Assembly: GCF_014529705.1 (NCBI RefSeq)
Contig: NZ_JAANIH010000076.1
Location: 1-41,117 of the forward strand
Source: Bradyrhizobium campsiandrae
GTDB lineage: Bacteria > Pseudomonadota > Alphaproteobacteria > Rhizobiales > Xanthobacteraceae
Length of the DNA: 41,117 nt
Direction: 5' to 3'
The position numbers and the translations under genes were made by a program. Each line of letters starts with the position of its first letter. Position 1 is the stretch's first letter. Under the pieces are notes generated by a model. That model made no database searches. It was not told the DNA's origin and was given only the letters and a program-made list of their open reading frames with translations. Positions 24,538 to 33,292 of this stretch are shown piece by piece.

Positions 24538-25284
24538 TTACGCCAAACGGGTGCGCAAAGCACGCTCCAAGGCGTCGAACAGGGCATTTTCGTCCGGCCG
24601 CGCGGCCACCAGAACCTGCGACGCGCCAGCATCGCGCAACACGGAAGCGACCGTCTCGGACAGGCAACATTGCGGGATCGCCAGCGCCGAGATCTCGACA
24701 CCTTCCCCCCGTGCCGCATCCAGGAACGCGCGTGCGCTGCGCCGGGAGTAGTGCAGCACCGCCTCGATGCCATGCGCGGCAAAGCCTTCGCAGACATCAC
24801 GCGGAAGACTCTTGACCGGGGTCATCCGATACGTGGTTTGCGTCACCACGTTGAAGCCTTCCGCGCCAAGCTCGCCGCCGAGATCCCGCGACGGATCCGC
24901 GCCCGCAAGATAAAGCAGCGCGGTTTTCTTCTTCAGAACCTTGTCGCGCGCACCCTGCATCACCGTATCGCGCAAGGACGCGGCATCGCCGCCGGCGACG
25001 ATCAATTCCGTGAAGCCGACATCGCGCGCCACGGCAGCCGTGTGCTCGCCGACCGCGAACAATGGCAGCTCCAAGAGGCCGAGGTTCCGCAATTGTGGCG
25101 CGACGGCGCGGATCGCATTGGCCGACGTGACGATAATGGCGCCATAGCCCGCCTCGCTCTCGTCATGGAAAGGAAGGGGCTCGAACTTGAGCGCCGGCGC
25201 AAGCAGCGCCACATGCCCACGCGCGCGCAGATTTTTCGCCGTCGCCTCGTTGTCGGGATGCGGCCGTGTGACAAGAATGGACAT
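24538..25284 (-). CDS. hemD: Uroporphyrinogen-III synthase
   Basis: A 248-residue HemD. It closes and inverts hydroxymethylbilane to uroporphyrinogen III, the branch point for heme, siroheme, chlorophyll and cobalamin. The two-domain layout is visible: VTRPHPDNEATAKNLRARGH at the N-terminus, IIVTSANAIRAV for the first domain, and VLHYSRRSARAF for the second. HemD is poorly conserved, so identification rests on these strands plus the neighbouring hemY. The start is ATG 25284 (MSILVTRP); the longer reading adds 22 unlikely residues. tsaD is divergent, with 147 bp between the two starts. Confidence 0.93.
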   Translation of the reverse strand: MSILVTRPHPDNEATAKNLRARGHVALLAPALKFEPLPFHDESEAGYGAIIVTSANAIRAVAPQLRNLGLLELPLFAVGEHTAAVARDVGFTELIVAGGDAASLRDTVMQGARDKVLKKKTALLYLAGADPSRDLGGELGAEGFNVVTQTTYRMTPVKSLPRDVCEGFAAHGIEAVLHYSRRSARAFLDAARGEGVEISALAIPQCCLSETVASVLRDAGASQVLVAARPDENALFDALERALRTRLA

Positions 25285-25431
25285 TGCCTGTGTTCCCGGA
25301 CCGCGTGGCGAAGACTCATTCGGGGGAGACGGCGCGTGACGATTGCGCAAGCCGTCCCCGGAATGCTACCGCGTAGCAGAACTCCGCTTTGTGAATGAGC
25401 GCAAGGGCGCAAATTGGATAACAATTCGCCA

Positions 25432-26505
25432 ATGCTGGTATTGGGCATCGAGACCACCTGCGACGAGACCGCGGCGGCCGTGATCGAGCGCGCGCCCGAC
25501 GGGAGCGGCCAGATTCTGTCGAATATCGTGCGCTCGCAAGTGGAGGAGCATGCCCGCTTCGGCGGTGTCGTGCCCGAGATCGCCGCGCGCGCCCATGTCG
25601 ACCTGCTCGACGGCATCATCGAGCGCGCCATGAGCGAGGCCGGCATCGGCTTCGCCCAGCTCGACGGTGTCGCGGCGGCGGCCGGACCGGGCTTGATCGG
25701 CGGCGTCATCGTCGGGCTCACGACCGCAAAGGCGATCGCGATGGTGCATGACACGCCGCTGGTCGCGGTCAACCATCTCGAGGCGCATGCGCTGACGCCG
25801 CGCCTGACGGACCAACTCGAATTTCCCTATTGTCTGTTCCTCGCCTCCGGCGGCCACACCCAGATCGTCGCAGTCACCGGCGTTGGACAATATGTGCGGC
25901 TCGGCACCACCGTCGACGATGCGATCGGCGAGGCCTTCGACAAGGTCGCGAAGATGCTGGGCCTGCCTTATCCGGGCGGCCCGCAGGTCGAGCGCGCGGC
26001 GGCGAATGGCGATGCCACGCGCTTTGCGTTCCCGCGACCGATGCAGGGGCGTCCCGACGCCAATTTCTCGCTGTCAGGGTTGAAGACGGCCGTCCGCACC
26101 GAAGCGAGCCGCCTTCCCGAAATCACGCCGCAGGACGTCAGCGATCTCTGTGCAAGTTTTCAGGCCGCTGTGCTGGATTCCACGGCCGACCGGCTTCGCG
26201 TTGGCCTCAAGCTGTTCCGCGAAAAGTTCGGCGCGCCGCGCGCGCTGGTCGCCGCTGGCGGCGTCGCGGCCAACCAGGCGATCCGCGGCGCACTGCATGA
26301 TGTTGCCCGGCAAGCCGGGACGCAGTTGATCATGCCGCCGCCCGCGCTCTGCACCGACAATGGCGCGATGATCGCATGGGCCGGCGCCGAACGCCTCGCG
26401 CTCGGCATCACCGACACGATGGAGGCGCAGCCGCGCGCGCGCTGGCTGCTCGATGCCAACGCCACTGCGCCTGATGGCTACGGCAAGACGCGGGCGGGGT
26501 ACTGA
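25432..26505 (+). CDS. tsaD: tRNA N6-adenosine threonylcarbamoyltransferase
   Basis: A 357-residue TsaD. With TsaB, TsaC and TsaE it forms t6A37 in tRNAs that read ANN codons. The ASKHA fold is visible: MLVLGIETTCDET at the N-terminus, and the metal-binding NHLEAH at 114-119 (H115 and H119). DDAIGEAFDKVAKMLGLPYPGG and LVAAGGVAANQAIR follow. I chose ATG 25432, which gives the usual N-terminus; an in-frame TTG 18 bp upstream adds only six residues. It is the first gene of the tsaD-gpsA-EVE cluster. The hemD-tsaD divergent pair is common in alphaproteobacteria. Confidence 0.97.
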   Translation: MLVLGIETTCDETAAAVIERAPDGSGQILSNIVRSQVEEHARFGGVVPEIAARAHVDLLDGIIERAMSEAGIGFAQLDGVAAAAGPGLIGGVIVGLTTAKAIAMVHDTPLVAVNHLEAHALTPRLTDQLEFPYCLFLASGGHTQIVAVTGVGQYVRLGTTVDDAIGEAFDKVAKMLGLPYPGGPQVERAAANGDATRFAFPRPMQGRPDANFSLSGLKTAVRTEASRLPEITPQDVSDLCASFQAAVLDSTADRLRVGLKLFREKFGAPRALVAAGGVAANQAIRGALHDVARQAGTQLIMPPPALCTDNGAMIAWAGAERLALGITDTMEAQPRARWLLDANATAPDGYGKTRAGY

Positions 26506-26507
26506 CC

Positions 26508-27488
26508 ATGACCGCGTTCCGCTCCGTCGCGGTGATCGGCGCCGGCGCGTGGGGCACCGCGCTGGCGACGGTGGCCGCGCGCGCCGGGCGAAGCGTGATG
26601 CTATGGGCACGCAATGCCGACCATGCCGCGCGCATTGCCTCGACCCGCGACAATCCGCGGCTGCCGGGCGTGCGTCTCGCGCCCGACATCCTCGTGACGA
26701 GCGATCTTGCGGAGGCGTCGCGCGCGGAGATGCTGCTGATCGCAACCCCGGCACAGCATCTGCGCGGCGTCGTCAACATTGTGGCCACGCACGCGACGGC
26801 CGCCGTGCCGATCATCGCCTGCGCCAAGGGCGTCGAGCACGGCACCCACAGATTCATGACCGAAATCATCGCGGAAGCCGCGCCCCACGCGATCCCTGCG
26901 ATCCTGTCCGGCCCGAGCTTTGCCGACGACGTCGCGCGCGGCCTGCCGACGGCGGTGACGCTGGCGGCAAAGGACGAGGCGCTGGCAAGCGCATTGGTGC
27001 AGGCGCTGGGCTCGGCCACCTTCCGGCCCTACCACACCACTGACGTGCGCGGCGTCGAGATCGGCGGGGCGGCCAAGAACGTGCTGGCGATTGCAGTCGG
27101 CATCTCGGTCGGACGCAAGCTCGGCGCCTCCGCCCAGGCCGCGCTGACGACGCGCGGCTTTGCCGAGCTGAGCCGTCTGGGTCGCGCGCTCGGCGCGCGC
27201 AGCGAGACGCTCACCGGCCTGTCCGGCCTCGGCGATTTGATCCTGACCTGTTCGAGCCCGCAGTCGCGCAACTTTGCCCTTGGGCTGGCGCTCGGACGCG
27301 GCGAGCCGCGGCCGGCCGGCAAGCTCGCCGAAGGCGAATCCACCGCGCCGGTGCTGATCGAGCTCGCCGCTTCGCAAAACGTCGAGATGCCTGTATCAGA
27401 AGCCGTCGCGTCGATCCTGAGCGGCAGGAGCACGATCGACGCCGCGATTTCGGGGTTGTTGACCCGCCCCTTCAAGGCAGAGGAATAG
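26508..27488 (+). CDS. gpsA: Glycerol-3-phosphate dehydrogenase (NAD(P)+)
   Basis: A 326-residue GpsA, which makes sn-glycerol 3-phosphate for phospholipid synthesis. The N-terminal Rossmann motif is VIGAGAWGTALA, with SGPSFADDVA and GGAAKNVLAIAVGIS carrying the conserved active-site residues and TGLSGLGDLILTCSS further on. It follows tsaD by 2 bp and precedes the EVE gene by 2 bp, so all three are surely one transcript. Normal length and no oddities. Confidence 0.97.
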   Translation: MTAFRSVAVIGAGAWGTALATVAARAGRSVMLWARNADHAARIASTRDNPRLPGVRLAPDILVTSDLAEASRAEMLLIATPAQHLRGVVNIVATHATAAVPIIACAKGVEHGTHRFMTEIIAEAAPHAIPAILSGPSFADDVARGLPTAVTLAAKDEALASALVQALGSATFRPYHTTDVRGVEIGGAAKNVLAIAVGISVGRKLGASAQAALTTRGFAELSRLGRALGARSETLTGLSGLGDLILTCSSPQSRNFALGLALGRGEPRPAGKLAEGESTAPVLIELAASQNVEMPVSEAVASILSGRSTIDAAISGLLTRPFKAEE

Positions 27489-27490
27489 AC

Positions 27491-27904
27491 ATGGCGTACT
27501 GGCTGGTGAAATCCGAGCCGTCGGTGTGGTCCTGGGACCAGCAGGTCGCGAAGGGCGCCAAGGGCGAGGCCTGGACCGGCGTGCGCAATTACACCGCGCG
27601 CCAGAACCTCGTGAACATGAAGAAGGGCGACAAGGCGTTCTTCTATCATTCCAACGAGGGCAAGGAGATCGTCGGCATCGCGGAAATCATCAAGGAGGCC
27701 TACCCGGATCCGACCGACAAGACCGAAAAATTCGTCTGCGTCGATATCAAGGCCGACAAGCCCTTGAAGACCCCGGTGACGATGGCCGCGATCAAGGCCG
27801 AGAAGAAGCTCGCCGAGATGGCGCTGGTGAAATATTCGCGCCTGTCGGTGCAGCCGGTGACGGCCGAAGAGTGGAAGCTCGTCTGCAAGATGGGCGGGGT
27901 GTAG
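27491..27904 (+). CDS. EVE domain-containing protein
   Basis: A 137-residue single-domain EVE protein. The start MAYWLVKSEPSVWSWDQQ and WTGVRNYTARQNLVNMKKGDKAFFYHS are the family core; it belongs to the PUA-like folds, which bind modified bases in nucleic acids. Roles proposed for EVE/YTH-like proteins are recognition of modified cytosine or adenine. In many alphaproteobacteria the gene follows gpsA, as here, so the cluster looks conserved rather than defence-specific. A palindromic repeat follows. Confidence 0.95.
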   Translation: MAYWLVKSEPSVWSWDQQVAKGAKGEAWTGVRNYTARQNLVNMKKGDKAFFYHSNEGKEIVGIAEIIKEAYPDPTDKTEKFVCVDIKADKPLKTPVTMAAIKAEKKLAEMALVKYSRLSVQPVTAEEWKLVCKMGGV

Positions 27905-27923
27905 CTGCTGTGGACGAGCTATC

Positions 27924-28014
27924 GTAGGGCGGGCAAAGCGAAGCGTGCCCACGCATTCTTGGTGATCGAGAGAAATCGTTGGGCACAGCGCAAGTGCGCC
28001 TTTGCCCACCCTAC
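27924..28014. repeat. Palindromic repeat between EVE gene and topoisomerase gene
   Basis: GTAGGGCGGGCAAAG at 27924-27938 and its reverse complement with one mismatch at 28000-28014 flank a 61-bp centre. It lies between convergent genes. The arms are of a type repeated across Bradyrhizobium genomes. Confidence 0.75.
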
Positions 28015-28025
28015 AGCACCGCCCG

Positions 28026-29195
28026 TTAGACCGCCGCGGTCGCCACCACCTGCGCCAGCAGCTGCTCGCGTCTTGCCTGCGAGCGCTGGCCCTTCATCGT
28101 CGCGGCAAAGCGCTCCAAAATGCCCTCCTCGAAGGCGGTGACGATGGTGTCGTGGACGTAGCTCTTGCGGCAGATCGCCGGCGTGTTGGAGAGCTTGTCA
28201 GCCGCGGCGCGGATCGCGTCCAGCACCTGCTTCTTGCGGCCACGCTGGCTGGTCGCCGGCGTGATCCGCGACAGCGATTCCACCACGACGGCCGAGGCCA
28301 TCAGCGTGCGAAAATCCTTCAGCGAAATCTTGATGCCGGCGATCTCGCGCAGGAACGCATTGACCTGCGTGGTGCTGACCGCGCGCACGATGCCGTAGGC
28401 ATCGCGGTACTGGAACATGCGTTTTCCCGGGACGCTCTGCAAAATGCCGATGGCGCGCACCAGCTTGGCGGCATCGCACTCTTTCCGCACCGCCTTGCCG
28501 CCCTTGGCCTTGAAGGTCAGCACGAAGCAATCGTCTTCCAGCGTCACGTTCGACTTCAAGAGCGTGGTCGCGCCGCGGGTGCCGTTGAGGCGGGCATAGG
28601 ATTCATTGCCGGGACGAATCGCAGTGCGGGCGATCAGTTCGATCACTGCCGAGAGCGCGAACTCGCGCGTCGGCTCGTCACCCGACAGGAACGCCGAGAC
28701 CTTGCGCCGGATCTTCGGCAGCGCGCCGACGAGCTTTTCCAGGCGATGCGCCTTGCGGTGCTCGCGGACCTTCTCCCAATCGGCGTGATAGCGATATTGC
28801 AGCCGGCCCGCGGCATCGCGACCCACCGCCTGAAGATGCGAGCTCGGATCGGCCGAGTAGCGCACCTCGCGATAGGCCGGCGGCACCGCCATCGCATGCA
28901 GGCGGCGGATGGTGCGGGCGTCGCGAATATGCGCGCCGTTGGGACGGACGAAGGAATAGCCCTTGCCGCGCTTGATGCGGCGGATGGTCAGCTCGTTCTG
29001 GTCGCCGAGCCGCAGGCCCAGCTCCTTGGCAAGCGCTTCGACCGCCGCCGGGGACGCCGAGTCGAACACTTTCTTGGGGCTGGGACGGGTGGAACCTGAT
29101 GGTTTCGGCCATTGTCCCAGGGCCTTGGCCAGCGCAATGGCAGCGGGATCGGCCGAAGCGGGCCGCATCGTCCCGAGATTCTGCTGATCCATCAT
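28026..29195 (-). CDS. DNA topoisomerase IB (poxvirus type)
   Basis: A 389-residue type IB topoisomerase that relaxes supercoils through a 3'-phosphotyrosine link. The catalytic Tyr is probably Y346 in AICRKSYVHD, with R194 in AIRPGNESY and R296 in LKDFRTLMA as the arginine pair. The N-terminal domain holds the YSFVRPNGAHIRDARTIRRL segment typical of the bacterial proteins. The gene starts with two Met codons (29195 and the next codon); either is possible. It is alone on the minus strand, convergent with the EVE gene and divergent from acs. Bacterial copies are scattered and were probably spread by transfer. Confidence 0.94.
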   Translation of the reverse strand: MMDQQNLGTMRPASADPAAIALAKALGQWPKPSGSTRPSPKKVFDSASPAAVEALAKELGLRLGDQNELTIRRIKRGKGYSFVRPNGAHIRDARTIRRLHAMAVPPAYREVRYSADPSSHLQAVGRDAAGRLQYRYHADWEKVREHRKAHRLEKLVGALPKIRRKVSAFLSGDEPTREFALSAVIELIARTAIRPGNESYARLNGTRGATTLLKSNVTLEDDCFVLTFKAKGGKAVRKECDAAKLVRAIGILQSVPGKRMFQYRDAYGIVRAVSTTQVNAFLREIAGIKISLKDFRTLMASAVVVESLSRITPATSQRGRKKQVLDAIRAAADKLSNTPAICRKSYVHDTIVTAFEEGILERFAATMKGQRSQARREQLLAQVVATAAV

Positions 29196-29513
29196 AGTCT
29201 TATGCCTTGGCCCTGTCTGTTACCGTTCAATGCCGCTGTTATGAATTTTGTTCCGAGCATCGCCCGGCAGGTCTCTGGCGGACCCGGATTAGCCACTTAG
29301 GGTGTTCCGAACCGCATTGCGAGTCCCGAATCAGTGAAAAGAGGTTTCTAAATACCTCTTGAGCCGCATAGGCGCCCTGCACCGCCCTGTTCCGATGATC
29401 TGGGTAAAGAGCCGAAGGCCCTCTTCCGGCTCGTTTCAGATTTTCGACAGCCAGCCTTTGCACCTTGATCCTCCGCATGGTCGGCAGCCCGCCGAAGGTC
29501 CAGCTTGCGATCC

Positions 29514-29554
29514 TTGTCGGGGCCGGTTAGCCCGACGCATAATCGTTCAACGAT
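29514..29554 (+). promoter_or_regulatory. Putative acs promoter and palindromic operator
   Basis: TTGTCG at 29514-29519 and CATAAT at 29538-29543 are 18 bp apart. Immediately after lies a 13-bp perfect palindrome, ATCGTTCAACGAT, at 29542-29554, overlapping the likely start site. The rest of the 412-bp gap (29196-29607) contains a hairpin, AAGAGGT/ACCTCTT at 29339-29360, and no gene I can see. Confidence 0.35.
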
Positions 29555-29607
29555 CAAGGTCGGCTTGCGCGTCGCCAGCGTTTGGCTTGCCGTATGTGGA
29601 GGGAATT

Positions 29608-31554
29608 ATGTCCGAGAAGATCTACGACGTACCCGCGGAATGGGCCAAGCGCGCCTGGGTCGACCAGGCCAAGTACAAGGACATGTACGCCCGCTCGATC
29701 GCGGACCCGAATGGTTTCTGGGCCGAGCAGGCCAAGCGCATCGACTGGATGCACGCGCCGACCAAAATCGAGAACGTCTCCTTCGCGCCCGGCAACATCT
29801 CGATCAAATGGTTCGAGGACGGCATCCTCAACGTCGCCCATAATTGCATCGACCGCCATCTTCACAAGCGCGGCAACCAGACCGCGATCATCTGGGAGGG
29901 CGACGATCCCTCGCAGTCCAAGCACATCACCTACAAGGAGCTGCACGACGAGGTCTGCCGGATGGCCAACATCCTGCGCACCCGCAACGTCAAGAAGGGC
30001 GATCGCGTCACCATCTATCTGCCGATGATTCCGGAAGCCGCCTACGCGATGCTGGCCTGCGCGCGGATCGGCGCGATCCACTCCGTGGTGTTCGCCGGCT
30101 TCTCGCCGGATTCACTCGCCCAGCGCATCAACGACTGCAAATCCAAGGTGATCATCACCGCGGATGAGGGCCTGCGCGGCGGCAAGAAGGTGCCGCTGAA
30201 GGCCAATGTCGACGCGGCGCTCGCCAAGGCCGACGGCGTCGACTGGGTCGTCGTGGTCAAGCGCACTGGTGGCAAGATCGACATGAACCCGACGCGCGAC
30301 CTCTGGTACCACGAGGCGGCGGCGATGGTGACGACCGAATGCCCGGTCGAGCACATGCATGCCGAGGATCCGCTGTTCATCCTCTATACGTCGGGCTCGA
30401 CCGGCCAGCCCAAGGGCGTGCTGCACACCTCGGGCGGCTATCTCGTGTTCGCCTCGATGACGCACCAATACGTCTTCGACTATCACGACGGCGACATCTA
30501 TTGGTGCACCGCGGACGTCGGCTGGGTCACCGGCCACAGCTACATTCTCTATGGGCCGCTCGCCAACGGCGCGACCACGCTGATGTTCGAAGGCGTGCCG
30601 AATTATCCTGACAATTCCAGGTTCTGGAACGTCATCGACAAGCACAAGGTCAACATCTTCTACACCGCCCCGACCGCGATCCGCGCGCTGATGCAAGGCG
30701 GCGACGAGCCGGTGAAGAAGACCTCGCGCGCTTCGCTGCGCCTGCTCGGCTCGGTCGGCGAGCCCATCAATCCGGAAGCCTGGGAATGGTACCACCGCGT
30801 CGTCGGCGACGATCGCTGCCCGATCGTCGACACGTGGTGGCAGACCGAGACCGGCGGCATCCTGATCACGCCGCTGCCCGGCGCGACCAGGCTGAAGCCC
30901 GGCTCGGCGACGCAGCCGTTCTTCGGCGTCGCGCCCGAGATCGTCGATGCCGACGGCAAGGTGCTGGAGGGTGAGACCACAGGCAATCTCTGTCTCACAC
31001 GGTCCTGGCCGGGCCAGATGCGCACCGTCTATGGCGATCACGCCCGCTTCGAGCAGACCTATTTCTCGACCTACAAGGGCAAGTACTTCACCGGCGACGG
31101 CTGCCGCCGCGATGCCGACGGCTATTACTGGATCACCGGCCGCGTCGATGACGTCATCAACGTCTCCGGCCATCGCATGGGCACTGCGGAAGTCGAGAGC
31201 GCGCTGGTGGCACATGAGAAAGTGTCGGAGGCCGCGGTCGTCGGCTTCCCGCACGACATCAAGGGCCAGGGCATCTATGCCTACGTCACCCTGATGGCCG
31301 GGATCGAGCCGACAGAGGATTTGCGGAAGGAACTCGTCACCTGGGTGCGCAAGGAGATCGGCCCGATCGCTTCGCCCGACCAGATCCAGTTCGCGCCCGG
31401 CCTGCCCAAGACGCGTTCCGGCAAGATCATGCGCCGCATCCTGCGCAAGATCGCCGAGGACGAGCCCGGCAGCCTGGGCGATACCTCGACCCTGGCGGAT
31501 CCCGCCGTGGTCGATGACCTCGTCAAGAACCGGCAGAACAAGAAGTCAGCGTAA
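29608..31554 (+). CDS. acs: Acetyl-CoA synthetase (AMP-forming)
   Basis: A 648-residue Acs, the usual length. It activates acetate to acetyl-AMP and then acetyl-CoA in the cytosol. The ATP-binding signature YTSGSTGQPKG lies at 260-270; VDTWWQTETGG carries the acyl-binding Trp; YFTGDGCRRDADGYYWITGR and the C-terminal PKTRSGKIMRR contain the hinge and the Lys that is acetylated in other species to control activity. I chose ATG 29608 with GGAGGG 6 bp upstream; the frame is open for 249 bp before it but has no family sequence. A palindrome next to the predicted promoter suggests a local regulator. Confidence 0.97.
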   Translation: MSEKIYDVPAEWAKRAWVDQAKYKDMYARSIADPNGFWAEQAKRIDWMHAPTKIENVSFAPGNISIKWFEDGILNVAHNCIDRHLHKRGNQTAIIWEGDDPSQSKHITYKELHDEVCRMANILRTRNVKKGDRVTIYLPMIPEAAYAMLACARIGAIHSVVFAGFSPDSLAQRINDCKSKVIITADEGLRGGKKVPLKANVDAALAKADGVDWVVVVKRTGGKIDMNPTRDLWYHEAAAMVTTECPVEHMHAEDPLFILYTSGSTGQPKGVLHTSGGYLVFASMTHQYVFDYHDGDIYWCTADVGWVTGHSYILYGPLANGATTLMFEGVPNYPDNSRFWNVIDKHKVNIFYTAPTAIRALMQGGDEPVKKTSRASLRLLGSVGEPINPEAWEWYHRVVGDDRCPIVDTWWQTETGGILITPLPGATRLKPGSATQPFFGVAPEIVDADGKVLEGETTGNLCLTRSWPGQMRTVYGDHARFEQTYFSTYKGKYFTGDGCRRDADGYYWITGRVDDVINVSGHRMGTAEVESALVAHEKVSEAAVVGFPHDIKGQGIYAYVTLMAGIEPTEDLRKELVTWVRKEIGPIASPDQIQFAPGLPKTRSGKIMRRILRKIAEDEPGSLGDTSTLADPAVVDDLVKNRQNKKSA

Positions 31555-31561
31555 GGCAATC

Positions 31562-31698
31562 ATGTGCCCCGGACGCCGCGCAGCGCCACTTGGCGGTGCG
31601 CGGCAAAGCCGGGGCCCACCCATCCGCGGCGCACCCTCTGGCGTTCTGGATCCCTGCTCTGCGTCGCACCGCTGCGCGCTGCGCCGCGTCCGGGACAT
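31562..31698. repeat. Palindromic repeat downstream of acs
   Basis: Arms at about 31562-31586 and 31676-31698 are reverse complements over roughly 23 bp with a few mismatches (core CCGGACGC / GCGTCCGG). The 426-bp gap 31555-31980 otherwise holds no gene I can see; its 3' part should contain the promoter of the transpeptidase gene. Confidence 0.65.
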
Positions 31699-31980
31699 GA
31701 GACTGCCTTTCGCGCCAACATCGCCTAGAACAACCCCCGTTCACACTTCACGCGCTTGTCAGCGTCCGAGCGGCCGTGTCCGCATCTTTCCCGCCGGGTG
31801 TTGTTTTCGGGTCATTTACTTTATTTCGAACATTTCCTTTGCTCCCCCTGCTGGCTCGCCTTGGCAGCCGCGCGTGGAAACCAACCGGTTAACAGGCGCG
31901 GTTAAGAATGTCCGGGCGCGCGGGCGATTGCCGGTTTCGCGTGAATTTGGACGATCCGTTCGGGGCTGAGGGGAAAATTG

Positions 31981-32496
31981 ATGTCGATGAAGATTGCACT
32001 GGCGCTCGCCGCCACCGTCGCGGCAGGGGCCTTGATGTCGACGGCAGCCGAAGCGCGGCCGGAAATGGTCGGCGCACACATGGCCGACTATTCGCCGGGC
32101 ACCATCGTGGTCAAAACCAACGAGCGGCGGCTTTATCTGATCCTCGATGACGGCCACGCCGTGCGCTATCCGGTCGGCGTCGGTAAATCAGGCAAGCAGT
32201 GGGCCGGCACCACCCGCATCGACGGCAAGTATCGCAATCCGGCCTGGTCGCCGCCCGCCGAGGTGAAGCGCGACAAGCCGCAGCTTCCCGACGTCATTCC
32301 GGGCGGCTCGCCGCGCAACCCGATGGGCGTTGCGGCGATGACGCTGGCCGGCGGCGAATATGCCATCCATGGCACCAACGTGCCTGGCTCGGTCGGCGGC
32401 TTCGTCTCCTATGGCTGCATCCGCATGCTCAACGACGACATCACCGATCTCTACAGCCGCGTCTCGGTCGGAACCAAGGTCGTCGTGACGCGCTGA
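31981..32496 (+). CDS. L,D-transpeptidase (YkuD domain)
   Basis: A 171-residue exported enzyme. The signal peptide ends near AEA (22-24). The YkuD domain follows, with VVKTNERRLYLIL as its first strands and the active site HGTN...SYGCIR (H130, C146, R148). Such enzymes form 3-3 crosslinks in peptidoglycan or attach proteins to it, through a Cys thioester. I chose ATG 31981, with GAGGGG about 6 bp upstream; a TTG one codon earlier and an ATG two codons later are alternatives. It is convergent with the thermonuclease gene, with a shared terminator between them. A decayed relative lies at 34681. Confidence 0.95.
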   Translation: MSMKIALALAATVAAGALMSTAAEARPEMVGAHMADYSPGTIVVKTNERRLYLILDDGHAVRYPVGVGKSGKQWAGTTRIDGKYRNPAWSPPAEVKRDKPQLPDVIPGGSPRNPMGVAAMTLAGGEYAIHGTNVPGSVGGFVSYGCIRMLNDDITDLYSRVSVGTKVVVTR

Positions 32497-32520
32497 TCGT
32501 CGCGACCAGAACTGCGATTG

Positions 32521-32550
32521 AAAAAGCCGCGTCATCAGACGCCGCTTTTT
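32521..32550. terminator. Bidirectional intrinsic terminator
   Basis: AAAAAGCCGCG at 32521-32531 and CGCCGCTTTTT at 32540-32550 form an 11-bp stem with one mismatch and an 8-base loop, with A and T tracts on the two sides. It serves the convergent transpeptidase and thermonuclease genes. Confidence 0.75.
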
Positions 32551-32552
32551 CG

Positions 32553-33143
32553 TTACCAGAAGCGCCAGCCGCGCGCGCACCACCCGGCGCGATGACCGCC
32601 AGCGTAGCTGCGCGCATAACCGCCCGCGAGCATGGCCGCCGAAACGTCGGCAGTCCGTTTCGTTGCGACGTCGGCGAGAACGCGCCCGTATTTTTCCGAG
32701 CCGAGATTGTAGATCGTGACGCCACCCTGGCCGAGCAGGTTGCGCAGCGCCTCGGTGGCAGCTTCGGCCTTGTCGAGCTCGTCCTGACAGGACGCCTTCA
32801 TCTCGGGCGCATCGATGCCGCGCAGGCGAACCCGCGCGACGAGGTCGCGGCCGCCCTGCTGATGAATGCGTGCGAGAAAGGTGTCGCCGTCGATGGTGCG
32901 AACGACATCGACCGGCAGGCGGCTGTCGGGATTGTTCGCGTGCTCTAGGACGATCTCGGCATCCTGCGAGCGCTCGTTAGCGGGCTGCCGAGCCGGCCAG
33001 TTCGTCCCGTGCCGAAAGGTGAGCACGACCGCAACGACGACCCCGACCACGAACATCCACGGCAACAGTCCGGAGAAGCGGCGGCCAAACGGCGAGCCGC
33101 CGAACCGCGGCCGATAGGCATTGGGGCGATCCTGGAAACGCAT
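32553..33143 (-). CDS. Membrane-anchored thermonuclease (SNase-like)
   Basis: A 196-residue protein. Residues 26-43 form a single transmembrane anchor, followed by a linker and a staphylococcal nuclease-like OB fold. The domain shows VRTIDGDTF (84-89, calcium and phosphate side), VRLRGIDAPE (105-114, with the catalytic Arg and Glu) and EKYGRVLADV (150-159, second Arg). It is probably a periplasmic Ca2+-dependent nuclease with its catalytic domain outside the inner membrane. The C-terminus has a GWCARGWRFW tail that is not typical. It is convergent with the transpeptidase gene. Confidence 0.9.
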   Translation of the reverse strand: MRFQDRPNAYRPRFGGSPFGRRFSGLLPWMFVVGVVVAVVLTFRHGTNWPARQPANERSQDAEIVLEHANNPDSRLPVDVVRTIDGDTFLARIHQQGGRDLVARVRLRGIDAPEMKASCQDELDKAEAATEALRNLLGQGGVTIYNLGSEKYGRVLADVATKRTADVSAAMLAGGYARSYAGGHRAGWCARGWRFW

Positions 33144-33292
33144 CAGCTCACGCTAGGGCTGAGTCGGGGATGGCGGCAAGGCACAGTAGGACGCGCGCCT
33201 CGTCCGAATCGTGACCGGTCGTAAAGTCCACCTAGGCAGAGAGGCTATTCCAAGCGCGACGGATAAGGCAGCCGCAATGCTCCCGTTGTCGA

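Noticed and set aside
25416..25426. GGATAACAATT, identical to half of the lac operator.
   Set aside because: Only half the operator matches, there is no LacI-type gene nearby, and it lies in the tsaD leader.
31880..31920. TTAACAGGCGCGGTTAA before the L,D-transpeptidase, like a CtrA site.
   Set aside because: The spacing between TTAA halves is 9 bp, not 7.
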